Of a DNA stretch of 64,000 nt, positions 50,061 to 61,230 are shown piece by piece. Below the pieces are notes generated by a model. It saw nothing but the letters and a program-made list of their open reading frames with translations, did no database searches and was not told where the DNA came from. Position numbers and translations under genes: made by a program. The stretch's first letter is position 1. Each line of letters starts with the position of its first letter. Origin of the DNA: Oegoconia quadripuncta (lineage: Eukaryota > Arthropoda > Insecta > Lepidoptera > Autostichidae); assembly GCA_949316235.1 (NCBI GenBank), contig OX438754.1, forward strand, positions 6,557,501 to 6,621,500, in the 5' to 3' direction.

Positions 50061-52268
50061 ATACGGCTCGTGTGTTTAGGTATACTAACGTCGTTTGCAA
50101 ATTGTCCTACCTAAAATAAGAATCCTGTTTGAAATTTTTGTTCTAATATTGCTTTGGATATTATTCTGTTGTTTCTAGTACAGCGTCTGTAAACTTTTCT
50201 TCTGTCGACCCATATCATTTATCAGCGTGCCTGAGGATTTAAAATATTGTGATGCTGGTATTCTAAACGAAACATTTCAACCTTCGTCACACAGCTAAAC
50301 AAGTAATTTAAAATATAACATGTAAAAACAAAAAGCGTTTTAAACGACAACCAGCCGCGCCGCCGCCGCTGCGATAGCACACCACACCACAATAGACGAG
50401 AAATAATATCGTCCACCTAATCTCTTTTTCGTTAGCGGCGCACCATATTTCATTCTGGCAGCCATTGTCAATAAGGACCGAGGTCAGAGGCAAATAGGAG
50501 AAAAGAACGGTCCCCACTTTTGTTTTCTTTTCCGAACACTCAAACAAAATAAACCTCAGCGCAGTCGCTTGAACGCACCGCCTTTTTTAAAATTCGAATC
50601 TTAATATGTTTTTTTACTTCCATCTTTCCATTAATATATTACTGGCTGTCAATTTTTAGTTTTTTTTTTGCACTGACTTTTGACTTGGTTACCTGGACTA
50701 CATACTGGACAGAGATCTACAATTTTACTTAGGTTATTGTGGTGGTCGTGTGAAACATTTTAAAATTAGATAAAATGTTAGGCGTGTGGAGATCCAATTA
50801 TGAGCTGATTCCATTAAAAGCTGTCAAACAACACAATTATGTAATATGTCAAACCACGCAGATCAAACACGTTTACAATACGTATTAATAATGGTCAATA
50901 CATAGAAATCGTTTATTTTGTGATGTTTGTAGTGGTTTGATATTAACTATAACAATTATTGTTTGAAGCGAAATTGTATATTGGCCGACTGCCGACATGG
51001 CTCCCCCTTCCAAGGCTAGTGATGAGGAAACAATGGAAAGTCCTTTAGCCTTGGTTATTTCCATTTTTGCAAATTATAATGTTTTTTTCCAATGATTATG
51101 ACAAAACGCTTTGCGACAATTATTACAAAAAATGGGAAACACAGAACTGCGCTTTAATTATTAGTTTGTTTAGTAACAGCCATGTTATAATTGAGACTGT
51201 GCTGCTTTTACAATTTTACTATGTCACAATTTATTTTTCTTCTATATCTGACTACCCCATTTGGGATAAAGGTTGTGACTTTAGGTATGTCAATTTATTT
51301 TTGTTGTCTTCATTACAAATTATTTCAAGATCGTTTTACTTACAATTATAAGTAATTTTCATGTCACCTTCACTTTGCTATTATCAATCTCTTTCTATAC
51401 TTTAAGCTATATTATGTTTATTACAAGAAGTAAAATAATAGTAATAAGCTATTACACTATCTTTATTTATTATTAAAGCAGTTTGTCAATTATATTAAAG
51501 ATTTTCGGGTTCTAACTATTTGCATCATTATTGTCAATATCATCAATATTAACATCTACAATATTGATTCTGCTAATATTATCGATAGTGGAAACCCAAG
51601 GTGTGACTGTGATATTTCCATTACCTTCGGATGTGGTTAACTATACGTACCTACTGATGATAAAACAATTGTTCCTAGAGCTAATTTAAATATCAACAAG
51701 GAGAAATATACAGACAATGACGACAATACAATCGATTATAATTCTCAGAAAGGTTAAATAGTGCCGACATGATGTCCAAAAATAAAATATTGCCGCTTAT
51801 GGATTTTGTGCTTCAAAATCATTAACAAAAAAATACTGGTACAGTCATTATCGTGTTTATATGAATTATTTATATTTAATATCCACATTATGTAGTGCTT
51901 TTCCAGTGATATATGAACTTGTTTTAGTAGTTTCTTAATCAATACAATGAAAAAATTACATTTCAATATAATCCATATTTAGGATTCCTTATGGTTTAAC
52001 GATTTTTTTTTCGCTTCAGGTATTTTGGGTGAATGTCCATGCATCACAGTTCAAATAGATATTGTTATTGTTATGGAAAATGCGGTCCGAAACGGGAGGT
52101 TCAAATTTAAAAGTGTAAAAGAAAGGGGTTTGTTTACACGCTTTGAAACAATTCTTAATTTATTTTGAGGTCTTAAAATTTTGACTTGTGGCCAAAACTT
52201 TATCTACAAAAACTCTTAAATAATTTGTGCTTGTTAACGATCAATGCAAATATTCCCGCAAATAACAC
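50061..52268. other. Gene-free DNA
   Basis: A short GC-rich piece at 50345-50400 (AGCCGCGCCGCCGCCGCTGC) may belong to the same regulatory region. Around 51245-51290 a dispersed repeat (CTACCCCATTTGGGATAAAG) is shared with 57855-57900. Otherwise nothing recognised. Confidence 0.45.
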
Positions 52269-52350
52269 GATGCCCCCTACTTGGGGGCATCTTCTGAAAC
52301 TGTATTAGTAACTAACTAATACGTTAGTTACTAATACAGTTTTAGAAGAT
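52269..52350. other. Two overlapping perfect or near-perfect hairpins
   Basis: Hairpin 1: GATGCCCCC (52269-52277), loop TACTT, GGGGGCATC (52283-52291). Hairpin 2: a 28-base arm at 52289-52316, a 6-base loop TAATAC and a 28-base arm at 52323-52350 with a single mismatch at 52296. They share bases 52289-52291. No known element termini surround them. Confidence 0.8.
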
Positions 52351-52436
52351 TCCACAAAAAACCTTTACAAACAAGCTTAGTTTTGATGCCCGATAAGGAT
52401 CTTATGAAATATTCCGTCAATTTACACATATCACAA

Positions 52437-52637
52437 CTAATATTATAAATACGAAAGTTTGTGTGTATGTCTGTATGCATGTTTGTTACCTCTTCATGCC
52501 TATACGGCTGGACGGATTTGGATGAAATTTGGTGGGTAGGTAGATTTAGACCTGAATTGACATATAGTCTAATTTTTCTGCTGAACCGATTTTTATAAAA
52601 TCTTCCACGCGGACGAAGTCGCGGGCAGAAAGCTAGT
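52437..52637 (+). mobile_element. Complete small Helitron-like element
   Basis: It starts ACTAATATTATAAATACGAA, has GCTGGACGGATTTGGATGAA in the middle and ends CCACGCGGACGAAGTCGCGG then GCAGAAAGCTAGT. It has no TIRs and no target duplication, with the CTAG-T end of the family at 42026-42628. Confidence 0.75.
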
Positions 52638-53773
52638 ATCTATTATACGGACTTAAACTTTTCAACTGGCTGATTGCTTATAATGGAAGGGATGATCCCA
52701 GCGTGTGAGTTAGACTTGCACTAATCCGGTATTTATTAGAAGCAAAAATACATTTGCCCACCAAGGCCACTATAATTTTGTAGCTGACTGTACCTACCTA
52801 GTTTGTTAGCGCCACCCGCCGTCTCATGTTTTCTTTTTTTGGTAGGTGTTAGCTTTTTAAATGCCCGTGGTTCGATGTTGGAAACTTGGTACTTCGAATA
52901 TAATGCTTTTACTGTTGAACGCGACGACACATCTCAAGTAAGCAATTAATTAGACAGGCCAGCCATGGACAATCTCAAAGGAAATTGGCAATTGACCTGT
53001 CAGTTGACACTTAAATTATCGAGGGCATTGTCTGCGAACGCCTATGATTCGGAAGCACTAGACATAGCAACTGAGGTGTAATTTTTCCTTTTGTCTCTGT
53101 ATACCTAATACGCAGAGGGTTTATACGCAAGGTAATTCAAGAGCGATATATGCGTAATGACAGTTATCCACGTGAGAGAAACTTTGATAAGTTCCTCCTC
53201 ACAGCTCTAGCTCATTGCATTACCTAATTTACGGTTTCTTTCAGAAGGGTAAGATTGAGGGCGAAAGTAGTAAGTAAATGCCACCTTGAAAGGCCACCAC
53301 TTGTAGACAAATATAAGGATAATGAGGACACATACCAACACGAATACTGTACACTACCTAAATATACTTTTATTAGCGAGAGAACATTAATACTCGCTAC
53401 ATTTAATCACTAGGCAGAGGTCCTGTTAAGAACTTATTAATGTTAATTTCTCACTGCTTAAAATAAAGTAGGTACCTAGAAGGTACTTATGTTAGAATGA
53501 ACATTGATATTGTGATACTCAACTGACAAAAAGAAATCCCACGACACTTACACAATGCGCTTAGAAATTATATCACAAGTTGAATTACGAAATGTTATTT
53601 GTTGCTGTTATGACATTTATAATCTCGTAGTTACTGACAGCGATGACAATAACAATGAAAATATGTCAAAGATAAAAACTCATAACACTAGTAAATACTA
53701 TGTATTAATGTCTTTACCTCTTTAACTATTAGGTATGTTTTTATTTTGCCTTTTCCTCTAATTAAAAAAATAA
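52638..53773. other. Gene-free DNA
   Basis: A minus-strand frame at 52930-52800 (MSSRSTVKALYSKYQ..., TPTKKRKHETAGG) ends near a GTAGGT donor-like site but matches nothing I know. Otherwise nothing recognised. Confidence 0.4.
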
Positions 53774-53982
53774 AATGTCCGCCTGGCTAGCTACCACCAT
53801 CTTATCTAAATCTGCCGCCAAGCAGCAATGTTAATACCATTGTTGTGTTACGGTTGTCAGAGATAAGATAGCCAGTCCCCCAAATATGTTGGGGTTTCCG
53901 GGTCAGTACGCGTCCACCTTCGACCTCATCTTCAGTGTGATTGAAGGTCAAGTACAAACCCGTCGTGCATCAAAAAAAAGTT
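53774..53982 (+). repeat. 5'-truncated family-1 SINE
   Basis: It starts at TGTCCGCCTGGCTAGCTACC and continues through TCTGCCGCCAAGCAGCAATG, GTCAGAGATAAGATAGCCAG, GGTTTCCGGGTCAGTACG and CCACCTTCGACCTCATCTTC to CGTCGTGCATCAAAAAAAAG. Confidence 0.85.
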
Positions 53983-55475
53983 AAGAAAATTTTTCAAGAT
54001 TATTTAATGTTCTTTTAACTTATTGATAGATACACACACATACTCTTACTGACTAATAATTTGTAAAGTAATTCATCATTATATTACTGTACCTACCCCA
54101 TGCGTCCTCGTCTCGAGTCTTATTGTGAGTGCTCCTTACCCGATTAGGGCGAAGCCAAAAGAGGATAATGCAATCAACGGTCTGTATGTATGTTACCACC
54201 TACAGCCTAAACGCTTTTACCGATTTGTATAAAAATGTCGTTAAATTCCTACTGTGGTTCCGGGAGTATCGTACAGGGTATCGTCTTTTTACCAAACCAC
54301 GGCGAAGCAAAAGTATGGAAAAATGTTATGATTTTAACAGACTAGGTACCTATATACGAGAAATTTTACCAAATACCTACCTATATGATACCTTCTCGTG
54401 TCTAGCTTTTTATGGTTTGTCACTTGCAGTTGTTTTTGAGTTTATTTTAGATATAGATTTTTGTTTTTGTTTACTTTTAGTTAATGTTTAAATTTATTCA
54501 TAGAGTAATAGTAATTAATTTCCTTGGTGGCAGCAACTACTCTACTTGGGGGGGAGGGACTGAAAATCAGCAAATCTGCTGAGTCCGTACCTTTTCATCA
54601 CAGTTTGACCTAATTTATTATCAATTAATTACTTGTTAAATTAACTTTGTGGTGAATAAATACCTTTTATTTATTTATTTATTTAAAGTACGTGAGTATA
54701 CACAAAGAAGTTCAGGTGCAGTATCGCTCCCTATGTTCTTAACGAAGCGTTTTTGACAACTGAAGAGGTGTCAATCGATTCGTCTTTTTCGAATTGAAAC
54801 CAACTTTGCCAATTTGGATTTTTTTCTGAACTGACTGGAAAGTCAGTAAAGGGATGACAAGAAGAAAAGAAAAATAATTATACATAACCGAAATTGACTT
54901 GTAAAGTAACTATTAGCTGGTAAAGTAGGTACCTACCTAATATAACTTTAGGACAGAGAAAAGTGTTTAATACATACCTATCTATCTTACTTTCTTTCGC
55001 CTTCCACGTTGGATCAAACAACTTGTAAAATTGACTATCTTGTTACACTGAACTATAAACAACTATCCGACATAGGTATGCACACTGCAGAACTGATAAT
55101 AGTGCAAAGTGCAACGAACTATTTGGGGCGATGGGACATCCAATTCTAAGAAGTGCCTCGGCTGAGAGCCAGCGCTTTCAGTAGCTTGGCTTTAACATCT
55201 AATTATGAACGTTTTATAGCATGGCCCATGTCAGGCCATTTAATTAAACGGGCAGATACCGTTATGACGAGCCATCAGTGTCATTACCGTGTCCAAAATT
55301 CTCTCTCAGCTTCAAATCTCCTGACGACGAGAGATGCGGGGATTCTTTTAAAGCCAAATTTATTCGAGTGCTTTAACACTATTGCAATTTTTTGCAATTA
55401 TTTTTTACATATAGTTTGTTATTTGTAAAATTAATTAAATAAAAGTTCGAACCGACATAATACTAGTCGAGTCTA
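53983..55475. other. Gene-free DNA with low-copy repeats
   Basis: Around 54120-54320 there is repeat-like sequence (CGATTAGGGCGAAGCCAAAA, GTACAGGGTATCGTCTTTTT). A TTTATTTATTTATTTATTT microsatellite lies at about 54665-54685. No credible exon. Confidence 0.45.
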
Positions 55476-55715
55476 GGTTGGTGGTAGGGCATTTTAAATG
55501 TCCGCCTGGCTAGCTACCACCACCTACTTATCTAAATCTGCCGCCAAGCAGCAATGTTAATAGCATTGTTGTGTTCCGGTTGTCAGAGATAAGATAGCCA
55601 GTCCCCAAATGTGTTGGGGTTTCCGGGTCAGTACGCTTCCACCTTCGACCTCATCTTCATTTAACATCAGGTGTGATTGAGGCCTAGTACAAACCCGTCG
55701 TGCATAAAAAAAAAA
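55476..55715 (+). repeat. 5'-truncated family-1 SINE
   Basis: From GGTTGGTGGTAGGGCATTTT through TCCGCCTGGCTAGCTACCAC, GTCAGAGATAAGATAGCCAG, TTCCACCTTCGACCTCATCT and AACATCAGGTGTGATTGAGG to GTCGTGCATAAAAAAAAAAA. The tRNA head is absent. Confidence 0.87.
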
Positions 55716-56160
55716 AAGTCTACACAATACAATATTTCTGTATTTTTATTATAATAATTTAAAGCTTTGTAATAACAGGCTTCCTTAACAGAAGCCCAAG
55801 GATTTCAAAGTGGTCTGCTTGATGTAAATGTTCGACAAGTGCTTAGCTTTACTATTATAAATCAAACAAACAACTTGAGTCCAGCAGACAGGCCATGATG
55901 TCTCACCAGGGCGACCTCCGCACCACACAGGCACCTGTTTGTTTGTTTGTGCCTTGGTATGCAAACCTCGGGATCCACGCGGACCCTGAGTGTCGGAATC
56001 TAGGCATCTTCCAGTGCAAGCCCAGGGATACGCGTAGGCAATGTGTGGATTTTAAACTACGATTTAAAGCTGAACAATTATTACAAAAGGGTCCGACGGA
56101 TGAATAAACACATAATGTCAACCAGTGGCGTTTTTAGTGTATGGAAATAAGTTACATTTA
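55716..56160. other. Unassigned sequence left of mariner element 2
   Basis: At 55895-56107 a 70-codon plus-strand frame (MMSHQGDLRTTQAPVC..., ECRNLGIFQCKPRDTRRQCV) stands in a more GC-rich patch with open frames on both strands. I do not recognise it. It may be a fragment of an old element. Confidence 0.35.
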
Positions 56161-57452
56161 CTACTCTGTGTAAAAAGTATCGGGAATATGTCAATAAAAA
56201 GACCCGCGTAAAAGAGGTCGTTCTAATTTTTTTACTGCATGTTGGTAGCACTGTACTGATTTAGCGCGCAAAATTTGAGCGGGATCTGTCATTTAATTTG
56301 TTTTAAACTACACTTTTTGTTGGTCATAGTTTTGAGTCCTCGGCGATTTTTACAATGGAAAATATTGTTGAACAAAGAGTGTGCCTTAAATTTTGTGTTT
56401 CAAATGATATTTCATGTGGTGAATCACTAAAAATGTTGCGAAATACCTACGGCGAATCGTGTATATCGAAAACAAGGGCTTATGAATGGTATAAGGCTTT
56501 TAAAGAAGGCCGAGAAGTAGTAGTAGACTTGCCTCGTTCTGGTAGACCTTCAACCGCTACGACCAAAGAAAACATCGACAGAATCAAGAAGCTAGTGCTC
56601 GAAAATCGACGTATGAGTCTGAGAGAGTTGGCTAGTGAGGTGAACATATCTTTTAAGTCCGTCCACAACATTCTCATTGACATTTTAGGCATGAAACGCG
56701 TCGCCGCTCGACTAGTTCCAAAAGAGCTCAATTTTGTTCAAAAAGCGCAGCGAAAGCATGTCGCTGAAGACATGGTTTCCCGAGCTTCTACGGATCCGAC
56801 CTTTATGAAACGTATAATAACTGGCGACGAGACATGGGTTTATGAGTACGACATGCAAACAAGCCAACAGTCTTCAGAATGGCGTCTCGAAAACGAGCCG
56901 AAACCCAAAAAACCGCGGCAAAGTCGCTCCAAAATCAAGGTGATGCTGACAGTTTTTTTTGACTACCGTGGTGTGGTTCACTCCGAATTCCTTCCAGAGG
57001 GAGAAACAGTGAATAAAGAATATTATTTAGGCGTCATGAAGCGTTTGCGTGAGAGTATCCGCCGAAAACGTCCAGATTTGTGGCAACACAACTCATGGAT
57101 GCTGCACCATGATAATGCACCATCACACACAGCCATTATAGTGAAAGAGTTTTTAGCGAAAAATTCAACAAAAGATATGGCTCCGTCTGACTTTTTTTTA
57201 TTTCCCAAGTTAAAATTACCACTTCGAGGAAAACGTTTTGAGTCGATAGAAGCCATAAAAGAAAATTCGCTGAATGAGCTAAAGGCCATACCGCAAATAG
57301 CCTATGAAAAATGTATGGAAGACTGGGTGAAGCGGTGGAGATGTTGTATTGCAAGCGATGGGGCCTACTTTGAAGGCGATAAAATAAATTTAGATGAATA
57401 ATTTGTATTTTTTGTTTTATTGACAAATTCCCGATACTTAGTACACTGAATG
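56161..57452 (+). mobile_element. Mariner element 2, 1292 bp, with a 27-bp internal deletion
   Basis: It has the same termini as element 1 in opposite orientation, flanked by TA on both sides. The length is exactly 27 bp less than element 1, all accounted for by one in-frame gap in the transposase. The rest of the element differs from element 1 at very few bases. Confidence 0.93.
56355..57401 (+). CDS. Mariner transposase with catalytic-spacing deletion (348 aa)
   Basis: The sequence is identical to the element-1 transposase except three substitutions (L247S, and M-to-V and N-to-D near the C-terminus) and loss of nine residues, VLDQAPYSP, between the second and third catalytic aspartates. 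D158 and D253 are kept. The third aspartate (in DMAPSDFF) is now 25 instead of 34 residues after the second. Known D34D transposases need this spacing and the YSPD loop, so this protein is expected to be catalytically dead although its frame is open. It could still bind TIRs through its intact helix-turn-helix domain. Confidence 0.93.
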   Translation: MENIVEQRVCLKFCVSNDISCGESLKMLRNTYGESCISKTRAYEWYKAFKEGREVVVDLPRSGRPSTATTKENIDRIKKLVLENRRMSLRELASEVNISFKSVHNILIDILGMKRVAARLVPKELNFVQKAQRKHVAEDMVSRASTDPTFMKRIITGDETWVYEYDMQTSQQSSEWRLENEPKPKKPRQSRSKIKVMLTVFFDYRGVVHSEFLPEGETVNKEYYLGVMKRLRESIRRKRPDLWQHNSWMLHHDNAPSHTAIIVKEFLAKNSTKDMAPSDFFLFPKLKLPLRGKRFESIEAIKENSLNELKAIPQIAYEKCMEDWVKRWRCCIASDGAYFEGDKINLDE

Positions 57453-58399
57453 TATATATTTTTTTACCTATAACAAGGTTTGTTAACCTTTCAACACAAC
57501 TTCACTCCCTCGCTATTCACTGATCCTCAAAGAGTTTTCCTCAATGTGATCACATGTGACCTGAATCTTGATGCTGAATTCACTGATAAAATGTATTTTT
57601 ACTCGACTACGGCGAGACAAAATAAGGGTTAGTTAGATCTTATACAGTCAGCTGCAGATATACATGTCCCCGTACATATTTACAGAACTGGTGGTTTGGG
57701 CACGTAAAAATAATAGAACGAACCCATCATAAAAGGTTTGGGCTCACCCCCTGTCACGTGTGCATTTCTGTATATTTCGAAAGGTGAACCATGGATGTTG
57801 TTTCAAGCATTAATCTTTTAATATTTGCAACACCCAAACACTTTACTTTGGGATATTTCTGACCACTCCATTTGAGATAAGGGTCGTGACTTTATGTATG
57901 TTAATATTAAAATTTTTGTTGTTTAATAAAATTATAAAGCATCAAAGTAAAACGTGGTTTAGACGGGTAAATTCAATGATAGTTTTAGTCTAGCTTTGTT
58001 TCAAGTCTCAACACGGAGCTACGATTGATTTTTATTCTTTTAATATAATCAATGAACTTAATATAATCTAAGCATGACTATTGATTCGGAGGCCTTTATA
58101 AGCGAGTTTTTGATTGTGGCCAACTATTGAATTTCGCTACGCCTGCGCTGTGCTGAGAAGAGAACCGGTCGCCTATAAGTCGTGTGACGTAACATTTGAC
58201 GAACGCAAAGGTTGCGCAGCGATAACAGTAACATTGTCTTATCGGAATCGTTACATATATGTAAGTAATCCACGTAATATGTGAAATGTATGTAAATATA
58301 ATATACTCGGAAAATGGTTCACACGTGTGGTGTGGTTCCAGAAGCAGAAAAACAATAAGTATGATCAAGTATTTCCATTGATATATGTAACTAAATAAT
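57453..58399. other. Gene-free DNA
   Basis: A repeat similar to that at 51245-51290 occurs at 57855-57900 (CTCCATTTGAGATAAGGGTC). A TACAGTCAGCTGCAGATATA stretch near 57651 resembles one end of an unpaired TIR element. Otherwise nothing recognised. Confidence 0.45.
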
Positions 58400-58562
58400 A
58401 CTAATATTTCGGACAACCCAATTATCTAGTGCCAAACTAAGCAAAACCTGTACTATGGACATGAGATAAAGAATAAACATACAAACATTATGACACGGGA
58501 ATAAAAACATGTACGTAAGCTGGGTCACTCACTACCTACTGCACCAACTGGTCGTCCGACTG
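58400..58562 (-). repeat. Diverged family-2 SINE, minus orientation
   Basis: It has ACTAATATTTCGGACAACCC, AGTGCCAAACTAAGCAAAAC, CTGTACTATGGACATGAG and TGCACCAACTGGTCGTCCGA in the family-2 order read backwards. The B-box region is unrecognisable. Confidence 0.55.
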
Positions 58563-58607
58563 AAAAGGCAACCGGAATTCATCGTCTGCATTCATTATTA
58601 ACTATAC

Positions 58608-59262
58608 AACAGCCGGACTACGAAAAAGCCTTCGATCTAGTCGAGTGAGACCAGATGAATTTCAAAGATAATAAACTTCATTGGCATCTCCTTCAAAATT
58701 GATCGAATTCGACTTTCGATTAAGTCCTTACCTTTGAATTTAGTCAATAATATTATCAATGATAACAGTATTTTCAGAGGTGCTAGTCTGCAGTGCGTCG
58801 AATAGTGTTTGTATGTACAAAAGCGCCACCATATCGTTCCATCTAACAGACATGTTATCTTTCGTAAGTTGTTCACTGCTGTGTTGCAAGAGTCTTCAAG
58901 CTTTTCAATCGGGGCCGAATGGATCAAGATCACTCTCCTTCGTTTTACCGATGATGAGAAAGTCGTTAGAGGATTAGGATTACTTAGGATACACTGCTTG
59001 ACGTCCACACTTGAAGTTCTACATGAACAAGACAAAATTCACGTACATTGTTCTGTTCAAGTATATGTTGGAGCCTCTGTGCTCGAAGCTGTCCAGCTAG
59101 CTAAGACCAACTTCGAGAGAGGTATAGCAGCGAATACAACTTGGATATACTCGGGGAAATGGCGGAATGTATTTTGTTTGATATACACAATGCTTCAAAT
59201 AGCAAGCTGTTCAATAACATGTGTTGTTATGTGTTGCCTGTCAGTAATAGATGACTCTTAAG
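58608..59262 (+). pseudogene. Decayed RTE-type LINE reverse transcriptase
   Basis: PDYEKAFDLVE (from 58613) is the reverse transcriptase motif A region, ended by a stop at 58646. After a frameshift, the frame from 58809 contains KLFTAVLQES, LLRFTDDEKVV (the (F/Y)xDD catalytic motif, with T in the variable position) and VQVYVGASVLEA, then QLAKTNFERGI and SGKWRNVF. These are the blocks of craniofacial-type RTE polymerases in their normal order. Stop codon, frameshift and missing stretches show it is dead. RTE 3'-end-like pieces follow near 59780-60005. Confidence 0.65.
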
Positions 59263-59779
59263 GCAAACAGTATGAGTGGTGTTGACTGCGCAAGGAAGTG
59301 CTGACTAGGAAGAAGGGAATGTTTTTCTGGTGTATGTACGATAAGTATGTAGATTTCTATGTTACCTCTTGTAGCCTAAAAGGCTGGATCATTTTGAAAT
59401 GCAAGAAGTTGTTAGATTCGTTTTCATCCACAGAGTGTCATAAGATACAAAAATAACGAAACATGTTATCTGCTCGGGGTTTTCATTTTTAAATATGTAA
59501 TTGCTATTAGTAGTCGGTGTATATAATACCTGATTTACCCCAACTATTACCTATACGTACTAATTCCATTGTAATAAGGTCGTTTTCTAAAGAATATTTA
59601 ACTACGTCCTTCCTTTAATATACTTCTTTTTTCTGTAGCCATGGTGATCGATCTTCTAGACATTTTACAGGATGTTCATCGGCCCTGAAATCAATAATAC
59701 TCTCGACTTTGTCTATTTAGACAATGATGATGATGGACGGTCAAATCCACCAGTGTGGATTGGACAAAACTTTACTTAA

Positions 59780-60005
59780 CATAACATGGCCCTGGTGGAT
59801 TATCGCCCATAATCCTCTTCAAGTGAGTGGAGACTGTCCCAACAGTGGCGTAAGTAGTAGGTAATATAGTCTAAAACTATTTGTGTTTAAACATGTGTTT
59901 ATATGGCTTATGAGATGACAGGTATAGCGACATAAGACAATGTTACTGCGCTGAAACTCTTATTATGCGAGGAGGCTGTGCCCCAACCACTGGTATGTTA
60001 TGCCA
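59780..60005 (+). repeat. RTE 3'-end-like fragments
   Basis: GGCCCTGGTGGATTATCGCC, CATAATCCTCTTCAAGTGAG and GTCCCAACAGTGGCG (59790-59850), then AGGAGGCTGTGCCCCAACCA (59970-59990), are diverged copies of the RTE 3' end. They may belong to the polymerase remnant just upstream. Confidence 0.5.
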
Positions 60006-60339
60006 CAGCATAACGCTACTGGTGTATAGGTGTTGTAGTGGCTTGAACTTATTGGGCTTGAAATAGATGTGTTTAAATGGCTTATGTGATGACAGATAGA
60101 GCGGCAAAAGATAATATTATTGCGCTGATAACGAATATCCTATGTACTCAGGCTGGGGTCAACTCGATACATACGTAGCCATATAATCAGAATATGGAAG
60201 CCACATTCATCATAAAAGAATTAAACAAACAAAATCTTAGACAGAAAGTAAATTTACTTGATTTGTGATTATTATAACAGAAAGTTGTGATAAATTACAA
60301 ATTTACATCGGTAGATGAAATGAATGAATGCGAGTGATG

Positions 60340-60610
60340 TTCAAAGGTCTATGCGGCCGTCGGATGCGCACGAGTGCAGGCTATTTTTGCTCAGCAGCTC
60401 GGGATTAATATCGGTAATTGATGCGTTCTGCACGCCGCGGTAATATCTGCGCAGACGCCAAATGCTGGATGACTATGACTCCACATAATGAGTCTGGATA
60501 TAATCGATAACCGTCGATCATATGGAATGTAAACGCGTTCATGAAACTACACATAAGCATACCAAATTTTAAATCTATGCAGCGTATATTCGCTGCATAC
60601 ATTGACTAGG
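60340..60610. promoter_or_regulatory. GC-rich, possibly conserved regulatory block
   Basis: In AT-rich DNA this block holds GCGGCCGTCGGATGCGCACG, CAGCTCGGGATTAATATCGG (with a GGGATTA homeodomain-type core) and CACGCCGCGGTAATATCTGC. A perfect 9-bp inverted repeat TATGCAGCG...CGCTGCATA is at 60576-60599. A short minus-strand frame (RLRRYYRGVQNASITDIN...) is open but unassigned. The function is inference only. Confidence 0.3.
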
Positions 60611-61079
60611 ACTGATTGAGTGGTTCTTGTAGGAGGAATAATTTTTTTCTCATAATATACCAAGCTTGCGGGATAGACTCTACCACGGTCGTTACGAAGA
60701 ACGATCCAAGTTCGATTAGAGATTGAACCGATTTTAAAAATAAACTCAAGAGACTGTATCTACACATAAACGATACATATTGTATTCAGAATTCAGGGTA
60801 CCCATAAAATTCCCCGCTTGTACATTGCAGCCCCATTGAATAAGCCTGTAAGTATTTACGTACTTAATTGATGTGCGTTATACTTTTTTATTTATAATCT
60901 AATGAGAGTTAACGCAACAATGAAATTTTTTTAAACCATATTAGTACGTACGTATATTAAAAATGCAACAATGTTATCTTTGTCATCTTTAGGAGAATTA
61001 AGAATATTTTTCCATGTTGGATTGTAACTGGGCCAAAAATGAATATTTTATAATTTGAAACAAGGCATCATCGAGGCGA
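60611..61079. other. Gene-free DNA
   Basis: Nothing recognised. Confidence 0.5.
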
Positions 61080-61230
61080 AGCAGACGAGGATAATTTCTC
61101 GCAAGATGAAAAGAGGCGTCTAGAGTTACCAACAGCCGACGTCGCGGGCTCGGCAGCGGCTGGACGCAAATAACAGGTCTGGACGATCTTCTAACGAACG
61201 AGTGCAGAGGAGTCTCACATACAACGCGGA
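61080..61230. promoter_or_regulatory. Second GC-rich, possibly conserved block
   Basis: ACCAACAGCCGACGTCGCGG, GCTCGGCAGCGGCTGGACGC and AAATAACAGGTCTGGACG stand out from AT-rich flanks without a long open frame. It could be an enhancer-like element. Confidence 0.25.

Noticed and set aside
49768..50061. 97-codon plus-strand frame in the CpG-rich region
   Set aside because: High GC suppresses stop codons; the peptide is R/A/P-rich without a domain. Better explained as promoter or 5' UTR sequence.
52800..52930. Minus-strand frame MSSRSTVKALYSKYQ... with a GTAGGT donor-like site
   Set aside because: A lysine-rich peptide with no family match and no partner exon; the evidence is too thin for a gene call.
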